Part shown: piece by piece, positions 10,111 through 19,604 of the stretch | Numbering within the stretch: position 1 is the stretch's first letter | How the letters are laid out: every line of letters starts with the position of its first letter | Source of the DNA: a virus | Direction: 5' to 3' (one strand) | Length of the DNA stretch: 35,630 nt | Virus record (IMG/VR): IMGVR_UViG_3300021963_000364 | Span: 1 to 35,630 of that record | The notes under the pieces: model-generated | Told to the model about the DNA's origin: nothing | The model's database searches: none | What the model saw: the letters and a program-made list of their open reading frames with translations, nothing else | Made by a program: the position numbers and the translations under genes

Positions 10111-11297
10111 TGGAAGATAGATATTACAGTATACGAATTTCCCCCGAAGTTATTAGTGGTGATTTATTTACCTCACCATATAATGCGGGATATTCACAAT
10201 ATAATTTAAGTGGGGACCCTTGTTGTGATATCACAACAACCACTACAACAAGCCAATATACAGGTTTTACCCATGTATATTCATCCATGACTCAAATAGT
10301 TTCGGGAGGGACTAACGGTACTTCTTTATTGACAGGATTGACATTACCAATTTTTTTAACTGAAAATACTGTCGATATTGGGTATTACTCAGTATTCGAT
10401 GGAATGGTGTTACAAAAAGATACCATGACTAACTTTTTATTTAGCGCGTCAACGTTTACCCCAAACACTTATTATTTTTATAACACTTCAGACACTGAAT
10501 TTAAAAAATATTTATCATTCGCCAACTATGAAATTGATTGGGGAGATGGGTCACCATCTCAAACAGTGAATAACACTTCCCCAAGTTATTATACACATAC
10601 TTACGCAAGTAATGGTGTTTATACGATTACTATGTCAGGTATGAGTCCTTGGGGTTATAATGTGGTTAAAAAAGAGGTTACTGTTCCTTTTACAAATATT
10701 ATTGCGAGTAACCCTAATGGAACCGCTTATTTTTATCCTTCAGGTGGTAATTGGACTGGAACACCATTAATGTATGATTATATATTCTCAGGGGATTCAA
10801 ATTGTGATGTTGAAGACCAATCAAGTTTTAACTATACCACCGTCCCATTCTTGGTTACGGGATATACAAACTCAACAGTGGGGGATTTAGTACAATATGG
10901 TAGTAAGTATGACCCAACAAGGTTTGCGGGTAAATATAAGTTAGGCGTTCAAGTGACGGGGACTTCAGGTAGTATTGGAACTTTTTGGGGACCATCAGTA
11001 GATAACTTATATACTGCCTATACAATTAATGACATTAACTACTATGATTATAATGACGGAACAACAATTTTTACGGTTTATTCTTCAGGGATGACACCTG
11101 ACATGATGGTTTGTTCGGCAATAACAAAAAATGAGGTATTATTAAACGTAATTGATGAAGCAGAAATACAATCCAACGTCTTCATTGAGAGAGGTAAAAA
11201 CTCAGTATTAGAAAGACTTGAGAGATTAGGTGAAGTTGATAACGTAGGAGACCTTGAAAAATACGGATATAAATTTTTTAATGTGATAAAAATATAA
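10110..11297 (+). CDS. Virion protein with poly-Thr linker and PKD domain
   Basis: 395 aa, start overlapping the previous stop (TAATG). After a short N-terminus comes a Cys-Cys-Asp followed by a six-Thr run (residues 42-47), a linker type that recurs in other proteins of this window. Residues about 138-194 form a PKD-type Ig-like domain: the WGDGSPSQT turn (W144 to G147) is followed by HTYASNGVYTITM, the diagnostic pair of PKD strands. PKD domains typically mediate protein or carbohydrate contacts in surface proteins. The last 55 residues are different, helical and charged (E, R, L-rich), and may anchor the protein to the baseplate. Function as a baseplate-attached adhesin or spacer is inferred. 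Confidence 0.75.
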   Translation: MEDRYYSIRISPEVISGDLFTSPYNAGYSQYNLSGDPCCDITTTTTTSQYTGFTHVYSSMTQIVSGGTNGTSLLTGLTLPIFLTENTVDIGYYSVFDGMVLQKDTMTNFLFSASTFTPNTYYFYNTSDTEFKKYLSFANYEIDWGDGSPSQTVNNTSPSYYTHTYASNGVYTITMSGMSPWGYNVVKKEVTVPFTNIIASNPNGTAYFYPSGGNWTGTPLMYDYIFSGDSNCDVEDQSSFNYTTVPFLVTGYTNSTVGDLVQYGSKYDPTRFAGKYKLGVQVTGTSGSIGTFWGPSVDNLYTAYTINDINYYDYNDGTTIFTVYSSGMTPDMMVCSAITKNEVLLNVIDEAEIQSNVFIERGKNSVLERLERLGEVDNVGDLEKYGYKFFNVIKI

Positions 11298-11303
11298 AAA
11301 GGA

Positions 11304-11310
11304 TATTTAT
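11304..11310 (+). promoter_or_regulatory. TATTTAT element before the endonuclease gene
   Basis: TATTTAT lies 4 bases before the ATG at 11315, in the 17-base gap after the PKD protein gene. It may give the inserted endonuclease gene its own expression signal. Confidence 0.4.
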
Positions 11311-11314
11311 TAAT

Positions 11315-12097
11315 ATGAAACAAGTAATCTTTACAAAAAAAGAGATAACTAAAATTAAAGAATTATATTCTAAAGGTTTAAGTTGTACTGGTATTGCAAA
11401 AATTATTAATGTGAGTAAAACACCTATTATAAGAATATTAAAAACTGAAGGATTATTAAAAAAAGGGAATAGTGATGGTAAAAAAATTATATTAACTAAA
11501 CAACAAAAAGAAATTATTAAAAATTTGTATTTAATCAAAAATAAAAATTGTGAGGAAATTGGTAAAGAACTTAAATTAACTAAATCATTTATAAATAAAT
11601 ATCTTGGAACGGTTTCGTATAGAAGAACCAAAGGAAAGGCTAATTCTGTTAGAAGACAAGGTAAAGCATTACCTCAAAAAGTTAAAGAGAATATGAAAAT
11701 TGCTCAACAAAAATTAAGTCAAAGTGGAAATAGAAAACAAACAGGAGGTGTTTGTAAAACATTCATAATAAATGGTTTACGTTGTCAAGGTACTTATGAA
11801 AAGTTTTATATTGAAAAATTGATAAATGAAAATATTACATGTCCAAAAAATTACGGGTCTATAGTCACACCATTTGGGACTTATTATCCTGATTTTTCAT
11901 ATGATGATAGACTAATAGAAATTAAATCGGATTATACTTTTAATATTTTAATCGGTAAACAAATCAGTAGATTTACCAAACAATACGAAACAAAACAATT
12001 GGATAAATTAAAGTGGGTGAATGAAAACATTAAACCCGTAGAAATTTTAGTTGTTGATAAAAGAAATAATGAAGTAATAAAAAAGAATATTTTATGA
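11315..12097 (+). CDS. Free-standing homing-type endonuclease: HTH repeats plus PD-(D/E)XK nuclease
   Basis: 260 aa, very Lys/Ile-rich and thus unlike its Asn/Thr/Gly-rich structural neighbours. Residues 7-50 and 60-100 are two successive helix-turn-helix-like units (for example ELYSKGLSCTGIAKIINVSK), followed by a basic linker (103-143). The C-terminal part has the order expected of a PD-(D/E)XK fold: GTYEKFY (E162), YYPDF (P192-D193) and IEIK (E202, K204). DNA cleavage is therefore likely, with the HTH units recognising the target. It sits between two virion genes and overlaps the next start (ATGA), typical of phage intergenic homing endonucleases. A restriction-like defence nuclease is less likely in this setting. 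I see no intron signature around it. Confidence 0.82.
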   Translation: MKQVIFTKKEITKIKELYSKGLSCTGIAKIINVSKTPIIRILKTEGLLKKGNSDGKKIILTKQQKEIIKNLYLIKNKNCEEIGKELKLTKSFINKYLGTVSYRRTKGKANSVRRQGKALPQKVKENMKIAQQKLSQSGNRKQTGGVCKTFIINGLRCQGTYEKFYIEKLINENITCPKNYGSIVTPFGTYYPDFSYDDRLIEIKSDYTFNILIGKQISRFTKQYETKQLDKLKWVNENIKPVEILVVDKRNNEVIKKNIL

Positions 12098-13002
12098 GTG
12101 TTGGAACATACGGAACAATAAGACCAGCTGATGTGTCACCCGAAGATGTGGACATCATCTTAAACTATACCCCATCAAGGGATGAAACAGATAATTTTGT
12201 TTTAACTAAATTAGATGCGACATCGATATTAAAACCGTATTTTAATAATACGGAAACAGGGGGTAATGCGGGTGTTGAAATTTTAGGTGGTTTATATAAT
12301 TTAAAATTACCTGCCGACCAATTTAATAAGATTGGAATTTATACTTTATTGATTAGACCCGCTCAAATAAGAACTACTATTTTGGATTGTGGAGTTTTAT
12401 CTGCGTTACCTAATGTTAGAGGTATTGTTATTGATTTAAATTCAGTACCGTCTCAATATAGGAATAAGTTTATCAATCAAGGTTTAGTTGGGTTTAGAAT
12501 TGAATATCTTAACTCTGATGGTACAAAAGTACCTAACTTCTTTCGATTAATTACGTCATCATTCTTTTGTGAACCCGTTGTTCAAAATTTAACAAACACT
12601 TCACAAAAGGCGATTAGATATAGATATACTGATAATAATACGAACTTAATATTTTGTACATTATCACCGTCTTCAGCTCCTACGAACAAACCAAATTCTA
12701 TTCCATATATTGGACAACCTGACCAAGATATTATTATTACTAATACTTTCTTTAATCCAATTACTTTAGATATTGAGATTGCGGAACACGACTTCTCAAC
12801 ATTGGCAATCGCATTGTTTGGTAATCAAACCAAATCAATTGATGATGGTATCTACACATTATACGATAGTCAGAATAACATATACAAACAATACAACTTA
12901 TACGAAATTAGAAACCAATTCAATGAGTTGTTGTATGAAGTTAGACAAGATAGAGGTGATAATATTGATTTCAGTAAAAACTTTACAAACATAACACAGT
13001 AA
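12094..13002 (+). CDS. Probable baseplate/tail protein, unrecognised
   Basis: 302 aa, starting in a 4-base ATGA overlap with the endonuclease gene and ending in a TAATG overlap with the next gene. The N-terminus (GTYGTIRPADVSPEDVDIIL) is followed by a beta-rich body with no membrane helix or catalytic motif. The C-terminus ends with a repeated Tyr/Asn pattern and a short charged tail. It presumably followed the PKD-protein gene directly before the endonuclease gene entered. A structural role is inferred from position. Confidence 0.68.
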   Translation: MSVGTYGTIRPADVSPEDVDIILNYTPSRDETDNFVLTKLDATSILKPYFNNTETGGNAGVEILGGLYNLKLPADQFNKIGIYTLLIRPAQIRTTILDCGVLSALPNVRGIVIDLNSVPSQYRNKFINQGLVGFRIEYLNSDGTKVPNFFRLITSSFFCEPVVQNLTNTSQKAIRYRYTDNNTNLIFCTLSPSSAPTNKPNSIPYIGQPDQDIIITNTFFNPITLDIEIAEHDFSTLAIALFGNQTKSIDDGIYTLYDSQNNIYKQYNLYEIRNQFNELLYEVRQDRGDNIDFSKNFTNITQ

Positions 13003-16000
13003 TGGGGGTTAAAAAATATACTTGTCCACCACAATCAGCCACAGGTGCTGGTACGTTTTCTGACGATTTAGTTGGTTTACAACTTGTTTCGGGTGGAGGT
13101 CTTACGCAAGGTAATTTTAATTTTACTACATCAACTAATGAAAAGACCAATAGAACTTTTAGTACTGGAACCTTTTCGAACCCAATTAATCTTGATTCAT
13201 TAGGTATTGGTAATATTGAACAATCAAAATCAATTGTTGAGAATAATTTTAAAGTTTACCCTAATTTTGATTTAACACAGGTTACTAATTTTACATTGTA
13301 TGGGTCCATGACAAAAAGAATGTCAGCATCAATAACAACAATCATTAGTTATTTTCCTGCAGGTATTGAATCGACTTATATGGGGATTAATTATCTTACA
13401 GGTCCTACTGCGGTTAACATTATATACAATCCGACAAATAACGAAACTAAGTTTGATTTAGATGTTTCTAGATTAAGAAACCCTTTTGATGTTGATTTCA
13501 CTGTAAACTCCACAAGAAATTTACAATTAAAAGAAATCCAAGTATCTCCATTAAGAGATATGAGAGTTGAGTATGCAAAATATTCTCTTTATTATAAAAA
13601 TGTTGGATATAGTCTAACAGGTTTAATACCGACAACAAGTTTAACGGGAGGGACTTTAACTTTATATGTTGAAGGAAATCCATTTTCAGGTCAAACCTTA
13701 ACAAATGATGATTTAGTAATTAGACCAAATGACTATGAAGTTAATAAGTCATTCAATGAAAACCTCGATGAGGTTGAAAACTTCCTATTAAATAGGAATG
13801 TTGCACCAATTTATACCTCAACATTCAAAGTCCCAAGAGAGTCTGATGATGGGACTTATTATATTGAAAACCTTAATGTTTCATGGCCATTATATGGTTC
13901 ATGGAATCTTGATATTATTACAAAGTCTTTCGAAACATATTTAACAACTATTAGTAATGTAAGTGATTCATTTGATTTATATAAGACCAATTTAATTTCT
14001 AGATTTTTAACAACGGCATCATTTAATGAGTTTGATACTCAAGACCAAAAAGTTGAAAAAGTATTACAGATTTATGGTAAAAGTTTTGATGATATTAAAA
14101 AATATATCACCGCTTTATCATTTATGACTTCGGTAAATTATAATGTCGGTAATGACATACCGTCCCAGTTACTTAAGAATTTAGCACAAACACTTGGATG
14201 GGCAATAAATATTTCACCAATCTCTGAAACAGAATTATTGAATTCGGTTTTTGGTGATAAAAATAGTAATAACTCTGTTTATCCTGGTATTACACAACAA
14301 CAAACTCCCGATTCATTAAACTACCAATATTATAGGAATTTAATATTAAACTCGGCGTTTTTATTTAAATCTAAAGGTACTCGAAAATCTATTGAAATTT
14401 TATTACGATTGATTGGAGCTCCTGAAGCATTAATTGAATTTAATGAACATGTTTATTTAGCGGACCAAAAAATTAATTTATCGCAATTTAATACTCAGTT
14501 CGCTCAGATATCAGGAGGTACTTATCTCCAACAGATACCAATTTTAGACCAAACAGACATTTACTCTATTTTTGGTAATTCATACACAGGGTTTACGACT
14601 ACTAGTGATATCCAAGACGTTAATATTACAATTGATGAATATCCAATGGATGAGTATGGTTATCCTGTGACACCAACAAACTCTGAAAGTTATTTCTTCC
14701 AAATGGGTAGTGGTTGGTTTGAACAAACACCACAACATAGAGCACCTGAACAAGTTGATATAACTAATAGTATTTTTGTTGGTAACAATCCTAATTATCA
14801 AACGGTATTAATGCCTTATTCATACGGTCAAGAATATCTTAATCGTTATAGAAAATTCCCATTTATGGATTTAGGGTATCAATTAACAAAAACAATTGAT
14901 AATAATAAAAGTTGGGTTGATACTGAAATTGGTATTAGAAGTAATCTTGATGGTAATTTTAACTCAAGATATTTTGTTTCAGATGAAAGATTGGTTTTAA
15001 ACGTTAAAAACGTGGACCTATTCATGAATCCTGCTCAAGGTATTGCTTATGACGTATGGTATATGTCACAACAGTATAATTACCCAATACCTAATGAAGG
15101 TTTAAATTATGTTACACCAACGGCATGTGACCCGCATCCTTATTCACCATACCCAAGTAGAGGAGGAGTTGATTGGACTGAAATTAATCCACAACCAAAA
15201 AGAAAAACATTCTTTGAGTTTGCTCAAACATTTTGGTTAAATACAATTAATGTTAGAAACAGACAGTTCTCATCAAATGGTAAAACAGGTGGATATCCGA
15301 CTTTAGAGTCTATATTCTGGAGATACTTACAATCAAACGAAACTATTGGTATACCTAATGACAATTTCACATATAAAACAATGATGGAATATGTGAATGG
15401 GTTAGGTAATTATTGGATTAGATTGGTTGAACAAATGATACCTGCAACAACAATATGGAATACGGGAACCAAACTTGAAAACTCAATTTTCCATAGACAA
15501 AAATTTGTATGGAGAAGACAGGAAGGTTGTCAGTTAGTAAAAGTACCTTGTAAACCATGTTCAATAATCTCTAATTTATTCTCATATGACTGTCCATTAC
15601 AAACAGTTGAATGTCCTATTTACCCATGGACTAATCACCCAACAATACAAAATTTTGGAGGAGTTTTGGGAGTTTTATTAACGAATTATTTAACCGAGAA
15701 TGGGTATACATTAAACGATTGCGATTTTAATGGTATGACAACCGAATGGTTTGTTGATTTACAGATTAATGATATAACTGTTGTTCAATACCCATTCTTT
15801 AATGGTATTGGATATAGTAGTCCAATATACAGTGTACCAACAGGAACAACATATAATGATGGTCTTTTAATAGCCTTGGAGAGTTTAAAAAACGAAGGGT
15901 ATGATTATTATTTAACGGAAGATGAAACAGTGATATTATATAATCAAGTATGTTCAGAATCTGACACAGGTATCAACTTTAAATTGAATATCGGAATAAA

Positions 16001-16022
16001 CTTTAAAATTTTATGTAGTTAA
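13002..16022 (+). CDS. Large baseplate wedge protein with tail-protein-I/gp7-like segment
   Basis: 1006 aa, near the length of T4 gp7 (1032 aa). Residues about 330-475 are helical and end with KGTRKSIEILLRLIGAPE (about 457-474), the pattern seen in P2 gpI-type baseplate proteins and in gp7-like wedge proteins, where a KGT element precedes a helix and an Ile-Gly turn. Residues about 840-870 carry a Cys cluster (CKPCSII, then CPLQTVECP) that could bind metal or form disulphides. Start and stop overlap their neighbours (TAATG at both ends). Role: likely a wedge arm linking the inner baseplate to peripheral fibres. The gp7 equivalence is tentative; the baseplate assignment is firmer. Confidence 0.62.
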   Translation: MGVKKYTCPPQSATGAGTFSDDLVGLQLVSGGGLTQGNFNFTTSTNEKTNRTFSTGTFSNPINLDSLGIGNIEQSKSIVENNFKVYPNFDLTQVTNFTLYGSMTKRMSASITTIISYFPAGIESTYMGINYLTGPTAVNIIYNPTNNETKFDLDVSRLRNPFDVDFTVNSTRNLQLKEIQVSPLRDMRVEYAKYSLYYKNVGYSLTGLIPTTSLTGGTLTLYVEGNPFSGQTLTNDDLVIRPNDYEVNKSFNENLDEVENFLLNRNVAPIYTSTFKVPRESDDGTYYIENLNVSWPLYGSWNLDIITKSFETYLTTISNVSDSFDLYKTNLISRFLTTASFNEFDTQDQKVEKVLQIYGKSFDDIKKYITALSFMTSVNYNVGNDIPSQLLKNLAQTLGWAINISPISETELLNSVFGDKNSNNSVYPGITQQQTPDSLNYQYYRNLILNSAFLFKSKGTRKSIEILLRLIGAPEALIEFNEHVYLADQKINLSQFNTQFAQISGGTYLQQIPILDQTDIYSIFGNSYTGFTTTSDIQDVNITIDEYPMDEYGYPVTPTNSESYFFQMGSGWFEQTPQHRAPEQVDITNSIFVGNNPNYQTVLMPYSYGQEYLNRYRKFPFMDLGYQLTKTIDNNKSWVDTEIGIRSNLDGNFNSRYFVSDERLVLNVKNVDLFMNPAQGIAYDVWYMSQQYNYPIPNEGLNYVTPTACDPHPYSPYPSRGGVDWTEINPQPKRKTFFEFAQTFWLNTINVRNRQFSSNGKTGGYPTLESIFWRYLQSNETIGIPNDNFTYKTMMEYVNGLGNYWIRLVEQMIPATTIWNTGTKLENSIFHRQKFVWRRQEGCQLVKVPCKPCSIISNLFSYDCPLQTVECPIYPWTNHPTIQNFGGVLGVLLTNYLTENGYTLNDCDFNGMTTEWFVDLQINDITVVQYPFFNGIGYSSPIYSVPTGTTYNDGLLIALESLKNEGYDYYLTEDETVILYNQVCSESDTGINFKLNIGINFKILCS

Positions 16023-18364
16023 TGTCTTGTTTATTGACTTATACAACTAGTGTAACGGGTGACTGTTTAAATGATTTATCAGGTGCGTTTAGCATTGATA
16101 TTACAGGAAGTGCTCCTGATTATACTATCGAATGGATTAGTCCTTATACGGGAACCATTTCGTTAGGGCCTGGTATTACTACTTATGACCAAACAGGGTT
16201 ATCGGGTGGTACATATGTACTTAATATTATTGATAGTTGTTCGCCAACTAATACAGTACAAGCGGTTAACGTTTATATATCAACAGGAACTTGTGTAAGT
16301 CTAACAAGTGAAACAAATACAATATGTGGTTTAGATAATGGTGCGATAACCGCAACAACAACTAATGTTTATTCTACCGCAACATTTTCATTGTATGAAT
16401 ATAGTTCAGGATTTATAACTTCAGGAACTAGTTTTGGTAATACATATGATTTTGGTTCTCTATCTGCGGGAACTTATTATGTTATAGCCGATGACGGAGG
16501 TGGATGTACAGGTAAATCTGAAACATGTATTATTAAAGATTCGGACCCCCTTGATTTTAATTTTTATGTCATCAATGACGCGGGTTGTTCTATTAATTCA
16601 GGGGCAATATATGTGACAGGTTTAACAGGGACACCCCCATACACTTATTTATGGGCACCTGGAGGTCAAACAACCTCATCAATAACAGGTTTAACCACAG
16701 GACCATATAATGTAACAATAACCGATGCTTCAGGATGTATACAAACTAAGGGGACAACAGTTGCGACAGTGCCTCATGTTGGTTTGGGTACATTTACGGT
16801 GGTGAATCCATCATGTTTTGAATCTGATGGTGAAGTAACTGTGATAATAACAGGAGGAACCGCACCATTTTATTATTCAGGGTCAAACGGAACTATTGCG
16901 GTTAGTTTTGCAACTTCTTACACATTTACAGGAGTACCCGCAGGAATATTCTCAGTACAGGTGACAGATGCGGGATTATGTAATTTCACATCATCAACAA
17001 CTCTATTAACGCCAGGAGGATTAACCGTTACGTCAGTTAATTTAACGAATTCTATATGTAACAATAATGGAGGTGAAATACAAGTCGCAATATTTGGAGG
17101 GTCACCACCCTACACATATACTCTAACTGATTCTTTTGGTAATTCAACAGTAGTCACAGGTAGTTTTACAAATTGGACTTTTAATGGGTTATCATCAGGA
17201 ACTTATACTTTATCAATTAGTGATAAAGGACCTTGTGTATTTAAACAAGATTATGAAATTAATAATGTAGTTTTATTTGAATTAACAGTAGATACTATTG
17301 GGACAACTTGTAATTTAAGTGATGGTGAAGTGACTTTAAATATTACAACAGGTGGTGTTGGACCTTATCATTATCAAATTGATGGTGAGAGTATATTCAC
17401 AAGTGACCTATCATATACATTCAATGGGTTACCTTCAGGTAATTATACTGCAACAGTAACTGACAGTAATTATTGTACTCAAACATTACCATTCACAATT
17501 AATAGTTCTGATACTGTTGATTTTGTATTAGTTGGAACTGATTCCACCGATGGAACAAATGGTACTATCTCAACATTTATAACCACAGGAGAACCACCAT
17601 TTACACTATATTGGAGTCCAAATGTTAATGGACAAACCACATTAAATATTAATTCATTATCGGCAGGAACGTACACTTTAACTGTTGTTGATGATAATGG
17701 ATGTTCTCAAACAAGAGATATAATTATTAATGGATTTAACGTATTATCATCATATCAAACATTTAATATTTGTGATGATGATTTTATGAATACAGGACAA
17801 ACAATTAGAAAAGGTCCACAACAAATGTTAACCGAAGGTTTTTATGATTTAACAAGTGGTAATACTAATTGTATTTTAAATCAATCAATATTTTCTGCCC
17901 AAGTTACTGTTAGTGGTGTTACAGAGGAATTTTCATTTTATACGGGTACAACATTATCGGATTATCCATCTGACAGTTTTTTCTATGATATAGTAAAAGA
18001 AATCCTTTTAAATTATGAAGGAATTGGTGAGGTCTTAATTAATTATTTAGATAATAAAATAACAATAAATACAGACTGTAATTCCCCAACTCTTTTAGGT
18101 GATACTGATATAAAAATACAATTAAAAATCTCTTATGATATTAATTGTCAAGAATGTGATTATAAATGTTTGATTTATGAGGTAGGTTCATCATGTAGTA
18201 AATTTGGAGTGGGTGCGACCTTTACTTATTTTGATTGTGAAACATTAACTGAAGAAAGTATATTTGTCGGTAATTGTGGTCCAGGAGTCAATATATGTTC
18301 GTCAACAATCCCAACAGTGGTTGGAGATGGTAGTGTAGTTGTTACAGGAGTTAGTTGTCCTTAA
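16022..18364 (+). CDS. Adhesin with seven SprB-like Ig repeats and a C-terminal Cys-rich module
   Basis: 780 aa. Seven tandem repeats of about 70-80 residues (approximately 15-88, 92-171, 179-248, 256-329, 335-413, 419-493, 500-569) share a pattern: Cys near the start, DGE/NGA, GG-x-PPYTY, a GLSAGTYT turn and a V-x-D-x-x-GC end. This is the SprB repeat of Flavobacterium gliding adhesins. Residues 570-708 are a separate region. Residues 709-779 form a Cys-rich module (YFDCET, then CSSTIP) that also occurs in the minus-strand adhesin at 25366-27387. No signal peptide is present, consistent with virion assembly rather than secretion. It starts in a TAATG overlap with the baseplate operon and ends convergently with a small minus-strand gene. 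A tail-fibre or host-binding role is inferred. Confidence 0.82.
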   Translation: MSCLLTYTTSVTGDCLNDLSGAFSIDITGSAPDYTIEWISPYTGTISLGPGITTYDQTGLSGGTYVLNIIDSCSPTNTVQAVNVYISTGTCVSLTSETNTICGLDNGAITATTTNVYSTATFSLYEYSSGFITSGTSFGNTYDFGSLSAGTYYVIADDGGGCTGKSETCIIKDSDPLDFNFYVINDAGCSINSGAIYVTGLTGTPPYTYLWAPGGQTTSSITGLTTGPYNVTITDASGCIQTKGTTVATVPHVGLGTFTVVNPSCFESDGEVTVIITGGTAPFYYSGSNGTIAVSFATSYTFTGVPAGIFSVQVTDAGLCNFTSSTTLLTPGGLTVTSVNLTNSICNNNGGEIQVAIFGGSPPYTYTLTDSFGNSTVVTGSFTNWTFNGLSSGTYTLSISDKGPCVFKQDYEINNVVLFELTVDTIGTTCNLSDGEVTLNITTGGVGPYHYQIDGESIFTSDLSYTFNGLPSGNYTATVTDSNYCTQTLPFTINSSDTVDFVLVGTDSTDGTNGTISTFITTGEPPFTLYWSPNVNGQTTLNINSLSAGTYTLTVVDDNGCSQTRDIIINGFNVLSSYQTFNICDDDFMNTGQTIRKGPQQMLTEGFYDLTSGNTNCILNQSIFSAQVTVSGVTEEFSFYTGTTLSDYPSDSFFYDIVKEILLNYEGIGEVLINYLDNKITINTDCNSPTLLGDTDIKIQLKISYDINCQECDYKCLIYEVGSSCSKFGVGATFTYFDCETLTEESIFVGNCGPGVNICSSTIPTVVGDGSVVVTGVSCP
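16064..17728 (+). repeat. Seven tandem SprB-like protein repeats
   Basis: The repeats are clear at protein level (PPYTY, GLSAGTYT and DxxGC signatures) but diverged at DNA level, so they are old duplications kept by selection rather than fresh tandem copies. Repeat 7 lacks the first Cys, and repeat 1 has an altered PDYT in place of PPYT. Confidence 0.8.
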
Positions 18365-18537
18365 TCCTTTGGGTTTACTTTACCAATACTACCGTAAAGT
18401 TTCATTAACTTAAGAGACTCTTTATAGTTTTTCTCCAACCTATCAAGTTCTTTTTCACTAACCCCCCTTTCAGATGCTTCGTCAAGTGCCTGTTGAGACT
18501 CCACGACCATTTTTGATATTGTTTTAAGTAATTTCAT
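18361..18537 (-). CDS. Small convergent gene, 58-aa charged helical protein
   Basis: Reading the minus strand from the ATG at 18537 gives 58 codons ending in TAA, beginning MKLLKTISKMVVESQQ and ending GSIGKVNPKD. The sequence is amphipathic and helical (SEKELDRLEKNYKESLKLMK), sensible for a small regulatory or scaffolding protein; I recognise no family. Evidence that it is real: it fills an otherwise empty stretch, it has TATTTAT exactly 5 bases before its ATG, and its stop shares TTAA with the stop of the convergent adhesin gene. It is the only minus-strand gene within the tail block. Confidence 0.65.
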   Translation of the reverse strand: MKLLKTISKMVVESQQALDEASERGVSEKELDRLEKNYKESLKLMKLYGSIGKVNPKD

Positions 18538-18542
18538 ATACT

Positions 18543-18549
18543 ATAAATA
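18543..18549 (-). promoter_or_regulatory. TATTTAT element for the 58-aa minus-strand gene
   Basis: On the minus strand TATTTAT ends 5 bases before the ATG at 18537, matching the spacing seen before the plus-strand genes at 80, 19605 and 21053. Its presence on the opposite strand in the correct orientation argues that the element tracks gene starts. Confidence 0.45.
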
Positions 18550-18608
18550 TCTCCAACCTCACCATTTATTAAAATTAAAACTTTTGTATTTTTAAAACAA
18601 ATAGTATT

Positions 18609-19589
18609 ATGAAGTATAATTTAGTATTCGTAACCGCGCAACCTGATGTTCCCTATTTCCATTGGCAATCAAAAATATATTGTCATAATTTTATTGAAAT
18701 GGGTATTAAACCTGAACAAATACATATTATTTTTGGTATTGTAGATGGAAAAACAGAACCATCTAAAGAATCTTTGGAATTAAAGTCTATAGGTGTTAAT
18801 GTTCATCATTATATGGATGATAGACACCAAAAACATTATATACCAAATATAAAACCATTCTTGGTATCCAAATGGATAAAAGACTATCCTGAACTTGGTA
18901 AATGTTTCTTTCTACATGATGCGGATATTATATTTAGAGAATTACCAAACTTCGAAGAATTACTATCAGATGATATATCATACCTTTCAGATACCAAAGG
19001 ATATATTGGATATGATTATATAAATAGTTGTTGTGAAAGGTATGAGAAACAATACCCCAATTCAGATAAAGGTCAGTTAATCCAAGAGATGGTTGATGTT
19101 ATTGGAGTTGAGGTTGAATGTGTTAAATGTAATCAAGATAATTCAGGTGGTGGTCAATATATTATTAAAAATACGGACCATTTTATATGGAATAAAATCT
19201 ATGAAGATTGTACACCATTGTACGACCAAATGATGAGTTATCAAAAAAGATTTCCGATAAATCCTGGTGAAATACAATTTTGGACTGCAGAAATGTGGTC
19301 TTTATTATGGAACCTTTGGTTGTTTGGGGTAGAAACTAAAATAACTGATGAGTTAAGTTTTTCTTGGGCAACCGATAGTGTTAGAATATATGAAAAATAC
19401 CCAATACTTCACATGGCGGGGGTAACTCATGATTTAAAAGCTACAAAATTTTATAAGGGGGAATTTATTAATGTTAATCCGTTAGATAAGTTAAAAGAAA
19501 ATATAAATTACTTCGACTATGTTGACAGTGACAGTTCAACAATAAAATATGTTGATATAATGAAAAGGATTGTAGAAAATCAATTCTAA
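18609..19589 (+). CDS. GT-A-type glycosyltransferase
   Basis: 326 aa. An N-terminal Rossmann-like strand (YNLVFVTAQP) is followed at residues 99-110 by CFFLHDADIIF, a hydrophobic strand ending in a D-x-D pair (D104, D106) of the kind that binds the metal and nucleotide sugar in GT-A enzymes. The middle contains GGGQYIIK and two Trp-rich segments, plausible parts of the acceptor site. No membrane segment, so it should act in the cytoplasm. It lies among adhesin genes whose products have long Thr and Thr-Pro linkers, so glycosylation of virion adhesins is an attractive inference; modification of a host surface polymer or of phage DNA is also possible. The upstream 70 bases contain no clear promoter that I can name. 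Confidence 0.72.
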   Translation: MKYNLVFVTAQPDVPYFHWQSKIYCHNFIEMGIKPEQIHIIFGIVDGKTEPSKESLELKSIGVNVHHYMDDRHQKHYIPNIKPFLVSKWIKDYPELGKCFFLHDADIIFRELPNFEELLSDDISYLSDTKGYIGYDYINSCCERYEKQYPNSDKGQLIQEMVDVIGVEVECVKCNQDNSGGGQYIIKNTDHFIWNKIYEDCTPLYDQMMSYQKRFPINPGEIQFWTAEMWSLLWNLWLFGVETKITDELSFSWATDSVRIYEKYPILHMAGVTHDLKATKFYKGEFINVNPLDKLKENINYFDYVDSDSSTIKYVDIMKRIVENQF

Positions 19590-19592
19590 ATG

Positions 19593-19599
19593 TATTTAT
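19593..19599 (+). promoter_or_regulatory. TATTTAT element before the second SprB-like adhesin
   Basis: TATTTAT lies 5 bases before the ATG at 19605, in the 15-base gap after the glycosyltransferase gene. Confidence 0.45.
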
Positions 19600-19604
19600 C
19601 GTAG

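Noticed and set aside
11078-11631. Two minus-strand frames opposite the PKD-protein end and the endonuclease gene
   Set aside because: The plus-strand frames have recognisable domains and operon spacing; the minus frames are hydrophobic read-throughs of Lys/Asn-rich codons.
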